Positions 18,164-26,521 of a stretch of DNA of 64,000 nt are shown here, piece after piece (within the stretch, counting starts at the first letter, position 1; every line of letters begins with the position of its first letter). The notes beneath the pieces are model-generated. The model did no database searches. It was not told the origin of the DNA and saw only the letters and a list, made by a program, of their open reading frames with translations. Both the position numbers and the translations under genes were made by a program. Origin of the DNA: an uncultured Lachnospiraceae bacterium (GTDB lineage Bacteria > Bacillota > Clostridia > Lachnospirales > Lachnospiraceae); the NCBI GenBank assembly GCA_910577735.1, contig CAJTOO010000012.1, positions 96,352 to 160,351 of the forward strand. Reading direction: 5' to 3'.

Positions 18164-19282
18164 TTATATTTTTACCAGTTCATACTGATTCGTTCCCAGA
18201 CCAATCTTTACCGCATGCGCTATGCAGGACTTCCACTCCGTGTCCGGATGGGTCATATGGAAATGATCATGTTCTTCCGCTCCACCATTCTTCCTGATAT
18301 TTTCACCCAGAATACTATCCTCTACGGGAGCCGCCTGATTACACAGGTCTGCGCAGGCCTGATCCAAAGCTACCGGATCAAAGGATGCCAGCATGCCGAT
18401 GTTCGGAATGATCGGGATATCATTCTCTGCATGGCAGTCGCAGTTCGGTGACACGTCACAGATCAGGGACACATGGAAACAGGGTCTTCCCTTACACACT
18501 GCCAGAGAATACTCCGCCATCTTATAATTGAGAACTGCTATGGAATCTGCAAAATTCGCCGCAATCGCATCTTTCGGACACACAGCCAGACATCTTCCGC
18601 AGCCCACACATTTATCATGGTCAATCTGCGCTTTCCCGTCTGCAATCTGAGGCGCCCCGTGGGCACAGATCCTGTCGCAGGCGCCGCAGCCCACACAGAC
18701 ACTCTGATCAACGCTTGGTTTCCCCTCACAGTGCTGCTCCATCTTACCGGCCCTGGAACCGCAGCCCATGCCGATATTCTTAAGCGTTCCGCCAAAACCC
18801 GCCATCTCATGTCCCTTAAAATGCGTCAGGGATATAAATACATCCGCATCCATAACAGCCTGTCCTATTTTCGCTTCTTTCACATATTCGCCGTCAATGG
18901 GCACAATGGTCTCATCTGTCCCCTTCAGACCGTCACCGATGATCACGTGACAGCCCGTCTGATAGGGAGAAAACCCATTCACATAAGCCGTCTCCAAATG
19001 ATCCAGCGCATTCTTGCGGCTTCCCACATAGAGTGTATTACAGTCTGTCAGATAAGGCTTGCCGCCCAGTTCTTTCACATAGTCCGCCACCACTCTCGCA
19101 TAATTGGGACGCAGGAAAGCCAGATTGCCGTATTCGCCAAAATGAATCTTAATCGCTGCATATTTATCCGTAAAATCAATGGTTTCAAATCCGGCCGTCT
19201 TCATCAGTCTGTGCAGCTTCTGTAATAAATTCTCCTGCTCTGTTGCTTTAAATGAGGTAAAGTATACCTTTGCCTGTTCCAT
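18164..19282 (-). CDS. DUF362 protein with two 4Fe-4S clusters
   Basis: 372 residues from the ATG at 19282 (GGAGACGATT upstream). Residues 1-180 and the C-terminal part match the DUF362 fold (IHFGEYGNLAFLRP, THFKGHEMAGFGGTLKNIGMG). The middle holds two ferredoxin motifs, CVGCGACDRICAHG (about 195) and CVGCGRCLAVCPKD (about 223). Such proteins are common in strict anaerobes and are thought to be electron carriers or ferredoxin-like enzymes; the reaction is not established. It is monocistronic as far as can be seen. Confidence 0.85.
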   Translation of the reverse strand: MEQAKVYFTSFKATEQENLLQKLHRLMKTAGFETIDFTDKYAAIKIHFGEYGNLAFLRPNYARVVADYVKELGGKPYLTDCNTLYVGSRKNALDHLETAYVNGFSPYQTGCHVIIGDGLKGTDETIVPIDGEYVKEAKIGQAVMDADVFISLTHFKGHEMAGFGGTLKNIGMGCGSRAGKMEQHCEGKPSVDQSVCVGCGACDRICAHGAPQIADGKAQIDHDKCVGCGRCLAVCPKDAIAANFADSIAVLNYKMAEYSLAVCKGRPCFHVSLICDVSPNCDCHAENDIPIIPNIGMLASFDPVALDQACADLCNQAAPVEDSILGENIRKNGGAEEHDHFHMTHPDTEWKSCIAHAVKIGLGTNQYELVKI

Positions 19283-19369
19283 AATCGTCTCCTTTTCCGA
19301 ACACCTCAGCTGCCCTGAATTCTGCACAATACCCCGACTTCTCCCGGCACGGCTGTCTCACCATACCGT

Positions 19370-20641
19370 TTAATCAAATCGTTTAAACCGTTCGATCATA
19401 ATCGCATACTGTTCCTTAATCTTTAAATACAAGCCGATGGTGCTCTCTTTTTCCTTTTCAAATTCTTTAATGATGTTATCATAATTACGTTCAAGACTGG
19501 TGACCACATTGCGGTTGATTTTGCCGCGATCCGCATCGGAGTTCATAATATCCAGTATCTTTTCCTTGCTGAAAGCCTCCTTGTAGCTGCGCTTGCCGTA
19601 TAACGCGCTTAAAATATCCGCCACGGCAATAATCTGCTGCGGCAATGTCAGGTCTGCTGCATTCAATCCCTTGTGGTACCCTGTTCCATCCAGTTTTTCA
19701 TGGTGTCTGACCGCAATCTGCAGCACCGCATCATCCACAACCCCTTCCAGGATCATCTCTGTAATACGCACATGGGCCTTCATGACCTTCATCTCCTCAT
19801 CACTCAGCCGCCCCGTGGATTCCAAGATATGCAAGGGAATGGCAATTTTACCCAGATCATGGAGCAGGGCACCGTAATGAAGATCGCGCAGATCCTTCCC
19901 GGAAACTCTGGACAGTCTGCCAAGCTGCTCCGCAAAATGTACGGTTGCCAATGTATGTATTACCGTGTGCTCACTCCGAAAATCAATGGTATAGACCAGC
20001 ATTTCCAGAAAGCCTCTCTTATACTGCTCCGAGAAGGCCCTTTTGGCTAACAGGACATCCAATTCCTCCCTGTACTTGCCATTTACCAGATTCTCCGTGA
20101 TTCCATACCGCTTCTCTGCCTTCTGAAAAAGATCCATGGCTGCACCGGAAAACTTGATATCACGGTATTTGTTGAAATAATCCTGCCCCAGCTTCTCTTC
20201 TTTCAGATTCAGGAAAGTATCCATCTTATCTGCCAGACTGAGCATATCTATGATATGCATATAGCGGCTCTGTATCATGCTGTGTCTATTATAATCCAGA
20301 TGATGATACAATACAATCTCTGCCTTATCCCCCATAGGAGAAAGGTATTTTAAGAAAAGAAACCCATAAATCGAATGGGGCCAGAGATTCTTGGTCTCAA
20401 AATCCGATACATTTTTGATATTATCCTCTTTATACAGGCCAATATCATGCAAAATACCGAGCATTGTATAATCCACCAGCTCCTGCTCGGTGTAATGCTG
20501 ATCGGTATATGCATTTTCATACTCCATCATCTTGTATAAGATGTATCCCGTAATCTCCCCATGATGCATAATCTTGTTATTGATGATGCCAAGTGTCTTA
20601 CGGATAATCTCGTTGACATCTTTACTGCTGATAACACTCAT
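19370..20641 (-). CDS. Tandem HD-domain phosphohydrolase (HD-GYP-like second domain)
   Basis: 423 residues from the ATG at 20641 with AAGGGG upstream. Two HD domains are visible: one with GILHDIGLYKED near residue 62 and YHHLDYNRH near 117, and a second with ALLHDLGKIAIP near 255 and HHEKLDGTGYHKGL near 310. The latter has GYH instead of the GYP of cyclic-di-GMP phosphodiesterases. The N-terminal domain keeps the HD pair, so both could bind metal. It is likely a cyclic dinucleotide or nucleotide phosphodiesterase without a receiver domain. No membrane segments. Confidence 0.8.
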   Translation of the reverse strand: MSVISSKDVNEIIRKTLGIINNKIMHHGEITGYILYKMMEYENAYTDQHYTEQELVDYTMLGILHDIGLYKEDNIKNVSDFETKNLWPHSIYGFLFLKYLSPMGDKAEIVLYHHLDYNRHSMIQSRYMHIIDMLSLADKMDTFLNLKEEKLGQDYFNKYRDIKFSGAAMDLFQKAEKRYGITENLVNGKYREELDVLLAKRAFSEQYKRGFLEMLVYTIDFRSEHTVIHTLATVHFAEQLGRLSRVSGKDLRDLHYGALLHDLGKIAIPLHILESTGRLSDEEMKVMKAHVRITEMILEGVVDDAVLQIAVRHHEKLDGTGYHKGLNAADLTLPQQIIAVADILSALYGKRSYKEAFSKEKILDIMNSDADRGKINRNVVTSLERNYDNIIKEFEKEKESTIGLYLKIKEQYAIMIERFKRFD

Positions 20642-20772
20642 TTGTACCTATCCCCTTCACTGCTATCGCCATATAGTTATAGTATCATCTTTTGAAAGAT
20701 TTGTCCCCTATTTATTTCCAGAAAGCAAAAAAATACAATAAGTTGTCATTTTCATCTTCCATTAAAATATAT

Positions 20773-20802
20773 TTGTCAAACATATGTTCTTTGTTGTATA
20801 CT
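20773..20802 (+). promoter_or_regulatory. Promoter with LexA (SOS) box for the Y-family polymerase operon
   Basis: The -35 TTGTCA (20773-20778) and -10 TATACT (20797-20802) are 18 bases apart. Between them lies CAAACATATGTTCT (20777-20790), which matches 12 of 14 positions of the Firmicute LexA/DinR operator CGAACATATGTTCG. LexA bound there would block RNA polymerase, so the operon should be DNA-damage induced. Confidence 0.75.
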
Positions 20803-20892
20803 ATAAAGCAGGTTCATACAGCGCCTCTTCATCAGAAGCATTTCTCAAACGAGGCTGTTGTATAACCTGATTTTAAGAAAGGAAGCAGACAC

Positions 20893-22158
20893 ATGAAGCA
20901 GCACACCTATCTTTGCATCGACTTGAAATCCTTTTATGCTTCTGTAGAGTGCGTGGAGAGAGGTTTCGATCCCATGACTACCAATCTTGTCGTGGCTGAC
21001 CCTTCCAGAACAGACAAGACTATCTGTCTGGCCATCACACCTGCCATGAAAGCTCTCGGCATCAAAAACCGCTGCCGTATCTTTGAAATTCCCAAACATG
21101 TGGAATACATCGTGGCACCACCGCGGATGCAGAAATATGTGGATACCGCTGCAGACATTTATGAGATTTATTTAAAATATATTTCCAAAGAAGATATTCA
21201 TGTCTACTCCATTGATGAAGCCTTTATGGATGTAACCGACTACCTTGCCCTCTACCAGCTTTCTGCCAGAGACCTGGGGTTTTGTATCATGCAGGACATT
21301 TATGAACAGATCGGCATCCGCGCCTCCTGTGGTGTCGGTACTAATCTCTATCTGGCTAAGATTGCCCTGGATATCACCGCCAAACATGCTTCTGACTTTA
21401 TCGGAGAACTCACAGAAGAAAGTTACCGGCAGACTCTGTGGAATCACAAACCGCTCACGGATTTCTGGCGGGTGGGCGCCGGTATCGCCAGAAGACTCGA
21501 TACCTTCGGCATCCGTACCATGCAGGATATTGCCGAAGCCGATGAGGACCTTTTGTACCGTCTCTTCGGTGTGGACGCAGAACTCCTGATCGATCATGCC
21601 TGGGGCCGGGAACCTGTCACTATCACAGATATCAAAAAATACAGGCCTCACAGTAACTGCCTGACCAGCGGTCAGGTCTTAGGCTGTGACTATCCCTTTG
21701 ACAAAGGACTTCTTATTGTCAAAGAAATGGCCGATCTGCTATGCCTGGATCTGGTGGAGAAAAATCTGGTCACCCGCTCCATCACCCTGCACATAGGCTA
21801 CTCCAACCGGCTGAATGTCCCTTCTGCTCACGGCACCACAAGCCTTGACATAGATACCAATTCCGATCTGCTGATCATACCGGCCGTGACTGCTCTCTAT
21901 GAACAGATTGTAGACCCCAGCTATCAGATTCACCGTGTCAACATTACCTGCAATCACGTGATGCCCGAAGAATATCATCAATACAGCTTCTTCGTCGATG
22001 CAGAGGAATTGGAACGCGGACGAAAGATGCAGCAGGCTGTCATCAGCATCAAACATAAATTCGGCAAAGACGCTATCCTCAAAGGTATGAACCTGGAGGA
22101 AGGCGCTACTACCAAAGAACGAAACCACCAAATAGGAGGACATAGAAGTGGCACCTAA
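20893..22158 (+). CDS. Y-family DNA polymerase (UmuC/UvrX type)
   Basis: 421 residues from the ATG at 20893 (GAAAGGAAG upstream). The palm carries CIDLKSFYASVEC (residues 8-20, first catalytic Asp) and YSIDEAFMDVTDY near 105 (catalytic D-E). A helix-hairpin-helix region near 195 (FWRVGAGIARRLDTFGI) and a little-finger domain follow. The short form and the following YolD-like gene point to the UvrX/YqjW group of translesion polymerases rather than DinB. It sits behind a LexA-box promoter. The closing residues overlap the next gene by 11 bases. Confidence 0.93.
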   Translation: MKQHTYLCIDLKSFYASVECVERGFDPMTTNLVVADPSRTDKTICLAITPAMKALGIKNRCRIFEIPKHVEYIVAPPRMQKYVDTAADIYEIYLKYISKEDIHVYSIDEAFMDVTDYLALYQLSARDLGFCIMQDIYEQIGIRASCGVGTNLYLAKIALDITAKHASDFIGELTEESYRQTLWNHKPLTDFWRVGAGIARRLDTFGIRTMQDIAEADEDLLYRLFGVDAELLIDHAWGREPVTITDIKKYRPHSNCLTSGQVLGCDYPFDKGLLIVKEMADLLCLDLVEKNLVTRSITLHIGYSNRLNVPSAHGTTSLDIDTNSDLLIIPAVTALYEQIVDPSYQIHRVNITCNHVMPEEYHQYSFFVDAEELERGRKMQQAVISIKHKFGKDAILKGMNLEEGATTKERNHQIGGHRSGT

Positions 22159-22477
22159 ACGACAAAATAAAATGCCCATAGAAGAAAGGGCCAAACAATT
22201 CATGCCCTTTGCCGCTTTAAGAGGCCTGCCGGATGCCCTGTCCCAGAAAGAAAAAGTATTAGTTCCCAAAATAGAACTCTCCCCGGAAATGGAAGAAGAA
22301 CTGGATCGGCAGATGCATCTGCTCTCCAAGGGCAAAATGGCCTCTGTGGTCTATTTCCATAAGGGAGAATACATTAAAATAACAGGCCTGGTCGCCCGCA
22401 TGGATGAGACCAGCCGCCTGTTGCAGATTGTAAATACGAAGATTCGGTTTGAGGATATTTTGCAGGTGGAGATATAG
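22148..22477 (+). CDS. YolD-like protein, partner of the Y-family polymerase
   Basis: 109 residues starting at the GTG at 22148, with AGGAGG (22134-22139) upstream inside the polymerase gene. It has the YolD-like layout: RAKQFMPFAALRGLPDAL near residue 14 and a C-terminal beta-rich stretch VVYFHKGEYIKITGLVARMD. YolD-like proteins are regularly encoded next to UvrX-type polymerases and are proposed to be UmuD-like partners. The overlap implies translational coupling. The stop is only six bases from the stop of the convergent flippase gene. Confidence 0.85.
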   Translation: MAPKRQNKMPIEERAKQFMPFAALRGLPDALSQKEKVLVPKIELSPEMEEELDRQMHLLSKGKMASVVYFHKGEYIKITGLVARMDETSRLLQIVNTKIRFEDILQVEI

Positions 22478-22483
22478 GCATTT

Positions 22484-23980
22484 TTATTTTCGCTTGTTGT
22501 TCAAAAGATACTTTGAAATATACTTCCATTTCACGGCTGCAACAACCACCACCGCAATCACTGTACCCACAAAAGCCTGACCAAGCAATCTTAACAATAA
22601 AATTTTCCACGAAACACTTCCCGGTTCACCGGCACTGCCGCCAAATCCCCAAACCAGACAGGCCGCTGTGATTATCATGACCAGATAGTCTGCCCACAAT
22701 GTATTTCGCTTTCCCATCACCTTATTGTAGGCAAGTCTTGCATTGCCGGGAAGCAGCATCGTGTACGTTGCGAATACAGTCGCAAATAAAATACCTTCAA
22801 TGCCCCAGAAATATACCAGAATGACTGACAGCACCAGATTAACAATCCCTTCTCTGAAAGAAAACCATTTGCTTTCTTTATACAGGCCGGCTCCGTCACG
22901 AACTAAAAATATGATATTAATTGTCATTCTAAGCATCAGATACAGCGCTAACAAAATGACACAACAATCACTTAATAAAAACTCCTTTCCAATCCAAAGA
23001 ACGATAAAATCATTAATATTACTTACGAATACTGCCACGGAAATAATAGCCGCAACCATATGAAATGCCAGCAGCACCTGGAAATAACCGTACAAACCGG
23101 AATCACGCTGCTTTATCTTCATGCCGATCTTAGTGCGGTAATTTTCATTTATTTTGTTAATCACCTGCGGGAAATAATACATTGTTGAATAATAGGCATG
23201 ATAGGGGGTAACCAACATAATATTGACAATGGACAAAATGATGGTATCAATATTATTATTCAATAACCCGGTAATCTGATGAAACAGTATATCTTTCGTC
23301 ATTCCCTCCGGTTCAAAATCCGGAACCGTTTCTCCTGCCTGGATTCCTGTGCAGACTTTCCGTATGAAAAAAACATAGACCAAGCCAATCGCAATATTTC
23401 CAATACACCCTATCAGCAAAACACCATACACAGGCCAGTGAAGTAACCTGATTGCAAGAATCTCCACAGCCGTTATGGCAAGGTATCCCAAGCTGTCCAC
23501 ATTGTCTGCCACATACTTATAATCATACACATTCAGAAGTGTTTTATTGGCAATACTCACAAAATAGGGAATGACAAACCTGATTCCTAACAAACATAAG
23601 ATCAGTCCGGCTTTCATGAAGGAAATGGAGACCCTGTTCATGATGAAAGGATATATCACTGCTATCACAAGCAATACCGCTGTCATCCTCATGGCAATCT
23701 TTCGCATCGACTTTTTCAGCCCATTAAAAAGTCCTGCAATCTTCCTCATGTCTTTATCGTTGACAGGTTCATATAGCTTAAATTGATATGCGGCACTCAT
23801 CCCGCTTTCAAACAAAATCAAGTACGTGAAAATCTGGCTGGATGTTTGAAATACCGCATTTACCTCACTGCCGTAACTGCCAATCAGCATCTTCGTACGT
23901 ACCGTCAATAAGATAACATACACAAAATACATGAACAGACTGCAGATTATACCAACATACCGTTTGGTCTCTTTCCCCAT
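22484..23980 (-). CDS. Polysaccharide flippase, Wzx-like (MOP superfamily)
   Basis: 498 residues with about 12-14 hydrophobic segments spread along the protein and a short basic N-terminus, as in oligosaccharide-lipid flippases. The start MGKETKRYVGIICSLF has AGGGAT close upstream. It would move undecaprenyl-linked repeat units to the outer face for Wzy polymerisation. It is the last gene of the exopolysaccharide operon and ends six bases from the convergent YolD-like gene, so no terminator fits between them. Confidence 0.85.
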   Translation of the reverse strand: MGKETKRYVGIICSLFMYFVYVILLTVRTKMLIGSYGSEVNAVFQTSSQIFTYLILFESGMSAAYQFKLYEPVNDKDMRKIAGLFNGLKKSMRKIAMRMTAVLLVIAVIYPFIMNRVSISFMKAGLILCLLGIRFVIPYFVSIANKTLLNVYDYKYVADNVDSLGYLAITAVEILAIRLLHWPVYGVLLIGCIGNIAIGLVYVFFIRKVCTGIQAGETVPDFEPEGMTKDILFHQITGLLNNNIDTIILSIVNIMLVTPYHAYYSTMYYFPQVINKINENYRTKIGMKIKQRDSGLYGYFQVLLAFHMVAAIISVAVFVSNINDFIVLWIGKEFLLSDCCVILLALYLMLRMTINIIFLVRDGAGLYKESKWFSFREGIVNLVLSVILVYFWGIEGILFATVFATYTMLLPGNARLAYNKVMGKRNTLWADYLVMIITAACLVWGFGGSAGEPGSVSWKILLLRLLGQAFVGTVIAVVVVAAVKWKYISKYLLNNKRK

Positions 23981-24043
23981 ATCCCTGACTCCATGAACAA
24001 ATGTATCTATGAAATCCCAAAGTAAAACTGCTTTCTAACTATA

Positions 24044-25219
24044 TTATGAATCCATACCATTTAATACGCGGTTATATACCTCATAAACCTGCATTGCATT
24101 CCGCGTTGCAGTAAATTCTGTATTTGCCCTCAAGCGCCCACGTTCGCTCAACCGGCATCGAAGATCGGGCTCCTCTACACATTTCCTGATTGCACCTGCC
24201 AAAGAACGTATATCACCATATTGATAAAGAAGACCTGATACACCATCTTCTATCAGCTCCGGGTTAGCGCCTGTATCAGACGCTATCACACATAGTCCGG
24301 TCATCATGTATTCCACGGTAACCCGGCCAAATCCCTCGTCTCTCGAACACATCAATCCTATATCGTATTGCGATAAATAGTTCCCTACATCTTTTTGATA
24401 ACCTTTGAACTTTACCAAATGTTCGATGCCATATTCGCGAATCTTTCTTCTCAATTTTTTCTCATAGGAACGCGCACCGTCTCCATAAATATCTAATGTA
24501 ACCTGTATCCCTTCACCCTGTAATTGCTTGATTGCCTCTATTGCCCATATCTGGCCTTTGGTTTTTGAAACGTTTCCCGCCATAACCATGCGCATAATTT
24601 TTCTTTCCTTGGCAATATCATCGTTTGTTCTTGGTAAAATGCTTTGTTTGGACACGCCATTATATATTCGGTCAATTTTTTCCGGGGATATTCCCTTCTT
24701 CACCCAATGCTCCTTCACCGCATCTGAAACAGCAATAAACCGGCTTGCATTTTCGTTCATAAATTCAATATAATTTTTTCGATAAGAATAACATATATAA
24801 TCACGGTCACCAAATTCCCTGATGTGCCAAATCAATGGTATATTGTGTTTGTTCGCTATAAGCGCTCCCAAATCTTCCCTGCTGGAATTTGAATGGATTA
24901 AATCAATTTTGCCTAGATCAATCCTTTGTTCCACTTCTTTAACCGCTCTTATGCGCCCATACCAATATGGTACGCCCCTTATAATATATTTAATCGGGTA
25001 CTTCCATAAGTCTGTAGGAATTCCTTGATAGAACGGCGCATAATGAATACAGAAAACATCGCATCCCATGTTTTCTAATATAGCTCGCATTTCAGAATCA
25101 GCTGGCAAAACAACTTTGATATCTATTTTATACAGCTCCTGTAACGCTTGCACAGTATGCAATAATGAGTGCGGTGCACCATACCTTGTGTCTGCATCTG
25201 CAATCACCAGAATATTCAT
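24044..25219 (-). CDS. Glycosyltransferase family 4
   Basis: 391 residues from the ATG at 25219 (AAAGGAGA upstream). A GT-B fold: the N-terminal half opens ILVIADADTRYGAPHSLLHT with a donor-side Gly-rich turn, and the C-terminal half carries VMAGNVSKTKGQ near 210 and the family E-x7-E region (SRDEGFGRVTVEYMM near 300). It transfers a nucleotide-activated sugar to the lipid-linked repeat unit in the cytoplasm; sugar specificity cannot be read. Confidence 0.88.
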   Translation of the reverse strand: MNILVIADADTRYGAPHSLLHTVQALQELYKIDIKVVLPADSEMRAILENMGCDVFCIHYAPFYQGIPTDLWKYPIKYIIRGVPYWYGRIRAVKEVEQRIDLGKIDLIHSNSSREDLGALIANKHNIPLIWHIREFGDRDYICYSYRKNYIEFMNENASRFIAVSDAVKEHWVKKGISPEKIDRIYNGVSKQSILPRTNDDIAKERKIMRMVMAGNVSKTKGQIWAIEAIKQLQGEGIQVTLDIYGDGARSYEKKLRRKIREYGIEHLVKFKGYQKDVGNYLSQYDIGLMCSRDEGFGRVTVEYMMTGLCVIASDTGANPELIEDGVSGLLYQYGDIRSLAGAIRKCVEEPDLRCRLSERGRLRANTEFTATRNAMQVYEVYNRVLNGMDS

Positions 25220-25300
25220 TTTTCATTTTCTCCTTTACAGGAAATCCGTTTTTCGTTACAGCTACATGCACTGTTCATTGCCAATACACCATTTGCCCCG

Positions 25301-26446
25301 CTAATCCTCCCGAAAGGATTTTCTATAGAGCAAGGCCGAAAACATGATAAGAAAAATATTGTGTGTTATCATATATAAACCATTTTCCATAATTCCATAT
25401 AATGCATATAAAAATAAAAGAGTTGCCAGCATATATTGTTTTTGTAATACTAACATTTTGAGCAAACAGAAATAAGCAATGGAAAAAATCAAAAAAATCA
25501 CTATTCCATACCGCAAAAGGGCACTTACATATGCATTGTCAAGCCAAATACGACTCTGAATACCAGCCAGTTTTCTTTCGTCTTCCGTCACATATATCCT
25601 TTGTCCAAAAATAGGAACCCCATACATTACCCATACCTTATGGCAATGGGAGAACCTAGATGACATCCAACCGTCTATCTTCGTCAGCATAAAATTTCTT
25701 TTCACATCTATGTACGAAAAAAGAATGCTAAATATATTTAAACATACATATCCATAAAGTATGCCTTTTTCATACAACTTCATATACTCTGGTTTCTTTG
25801 CTTTTATAAACTCATATAATAATAGCATGCCTAAAAGAACCGATGTGACAATATACGCGGTCTTTGAATTCGGAATTCTGACCAAAAAAATAATAATCAA
25901 AAAAAAGTATATATAATTCCGTTTTCGCAATCTGTATCTATAGACATAGCACTGACATGCTATTAGCTGAAAAATCCTTAATCCCAACTGATTAGGATGA
26001 GAAAATCCTAAAGAAAAACGTTCTACATTTCCTCTCATCAATGTTACATTTTCTATAAAGCCCAATAAACATATAGATATAATAATCGCAAGCATAATCA
26101 ATAAAATTTTATATGCAATACGAATTATCTTATCCAAATCTGCATCCTTCGCTGCTACAATAAACATCCATGATGACATAATCGTCTTTTGCCCTGATAA
26201 AATAGTAGAAATTGCAACAAATATAGTTATTGCTGCTATCAAAAGCATTTCATCTCTTGTATAGGATTGAAAAAATAAGATTTGACACATAAGAAGACCA
26301 AAAACCAGTAAATTAATCCTATTGTTAATTCCATTAAACGATTCACCCCAAATTTCAATCAGAGTAGAATTAAACAGTATTTCCGTACTATACCAAAATA
26401 CAAAAATAAATATGAAAAAATCTTTCAGTCTGATTACCCGTCTCAT
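25301..26446 (-). CDS. O-antigen/exopolysaccharide polymerase, Wzy-like
   Basis: 381 residues from the ATG at 26446 (AAGGA upstream; a TTG at 26464 is an alternative). About 10-11 hydrophobic segments and one larger polar loop (about 245-300) facing outward give the Wzy/O-antigen ligase profile, which has low sequence conservation. The role rests on topology and operon position between the HAD gene and GT4. Very AT-rich compared with the window average. Confidence 0.7.
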   Translation of the reverse strand: MRRVIRLKDFFIFIFVFWYSTEILFNSTLIEIWGESFNGINNRINLLVFGLLMCQILFFQSYTRDEMLLIAAITIFVAISTILSGQKTIMSSWMFIVAAKDADLDKIIRIAYKILLIMLAIIISICLLGFIENVTLMRGNVERFSLGFSHPNQLGLRIFQLIACQCYVYRYRLRKRNYIYFFLIIIFLVRIPNSKTAYIVTSVLLGMLLLYEFIKAKKPEYMKLYEKGILYGYVCLNIFSILFSYIDVKRNFMLTKIDGWMSSRFSHCHKVWVMYGVPIFGQRIYVTEDERKLAGIQSRIWLDNAYVSALLRYGIVIFLIFSIAYFCLLKMLVLQKQYMLATLLFLYALYGIMENGLYMITHNIFLIMFSALLYRKSFRED

Positions 26447-26521
26447 TCTGTCCTTCCACTCCAACTTTAATCTGGTATAGAAAAAGTATCATCCTCTCCC
26501 AAATGCAAACTTTATTCAATA

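Noticed and set aside
18164..19282. Frameshift or pseudogene in the DUF362 gene
   Set aside because: The frame is uninterrupted, both ferredoxin motifs are intact and length is normal.
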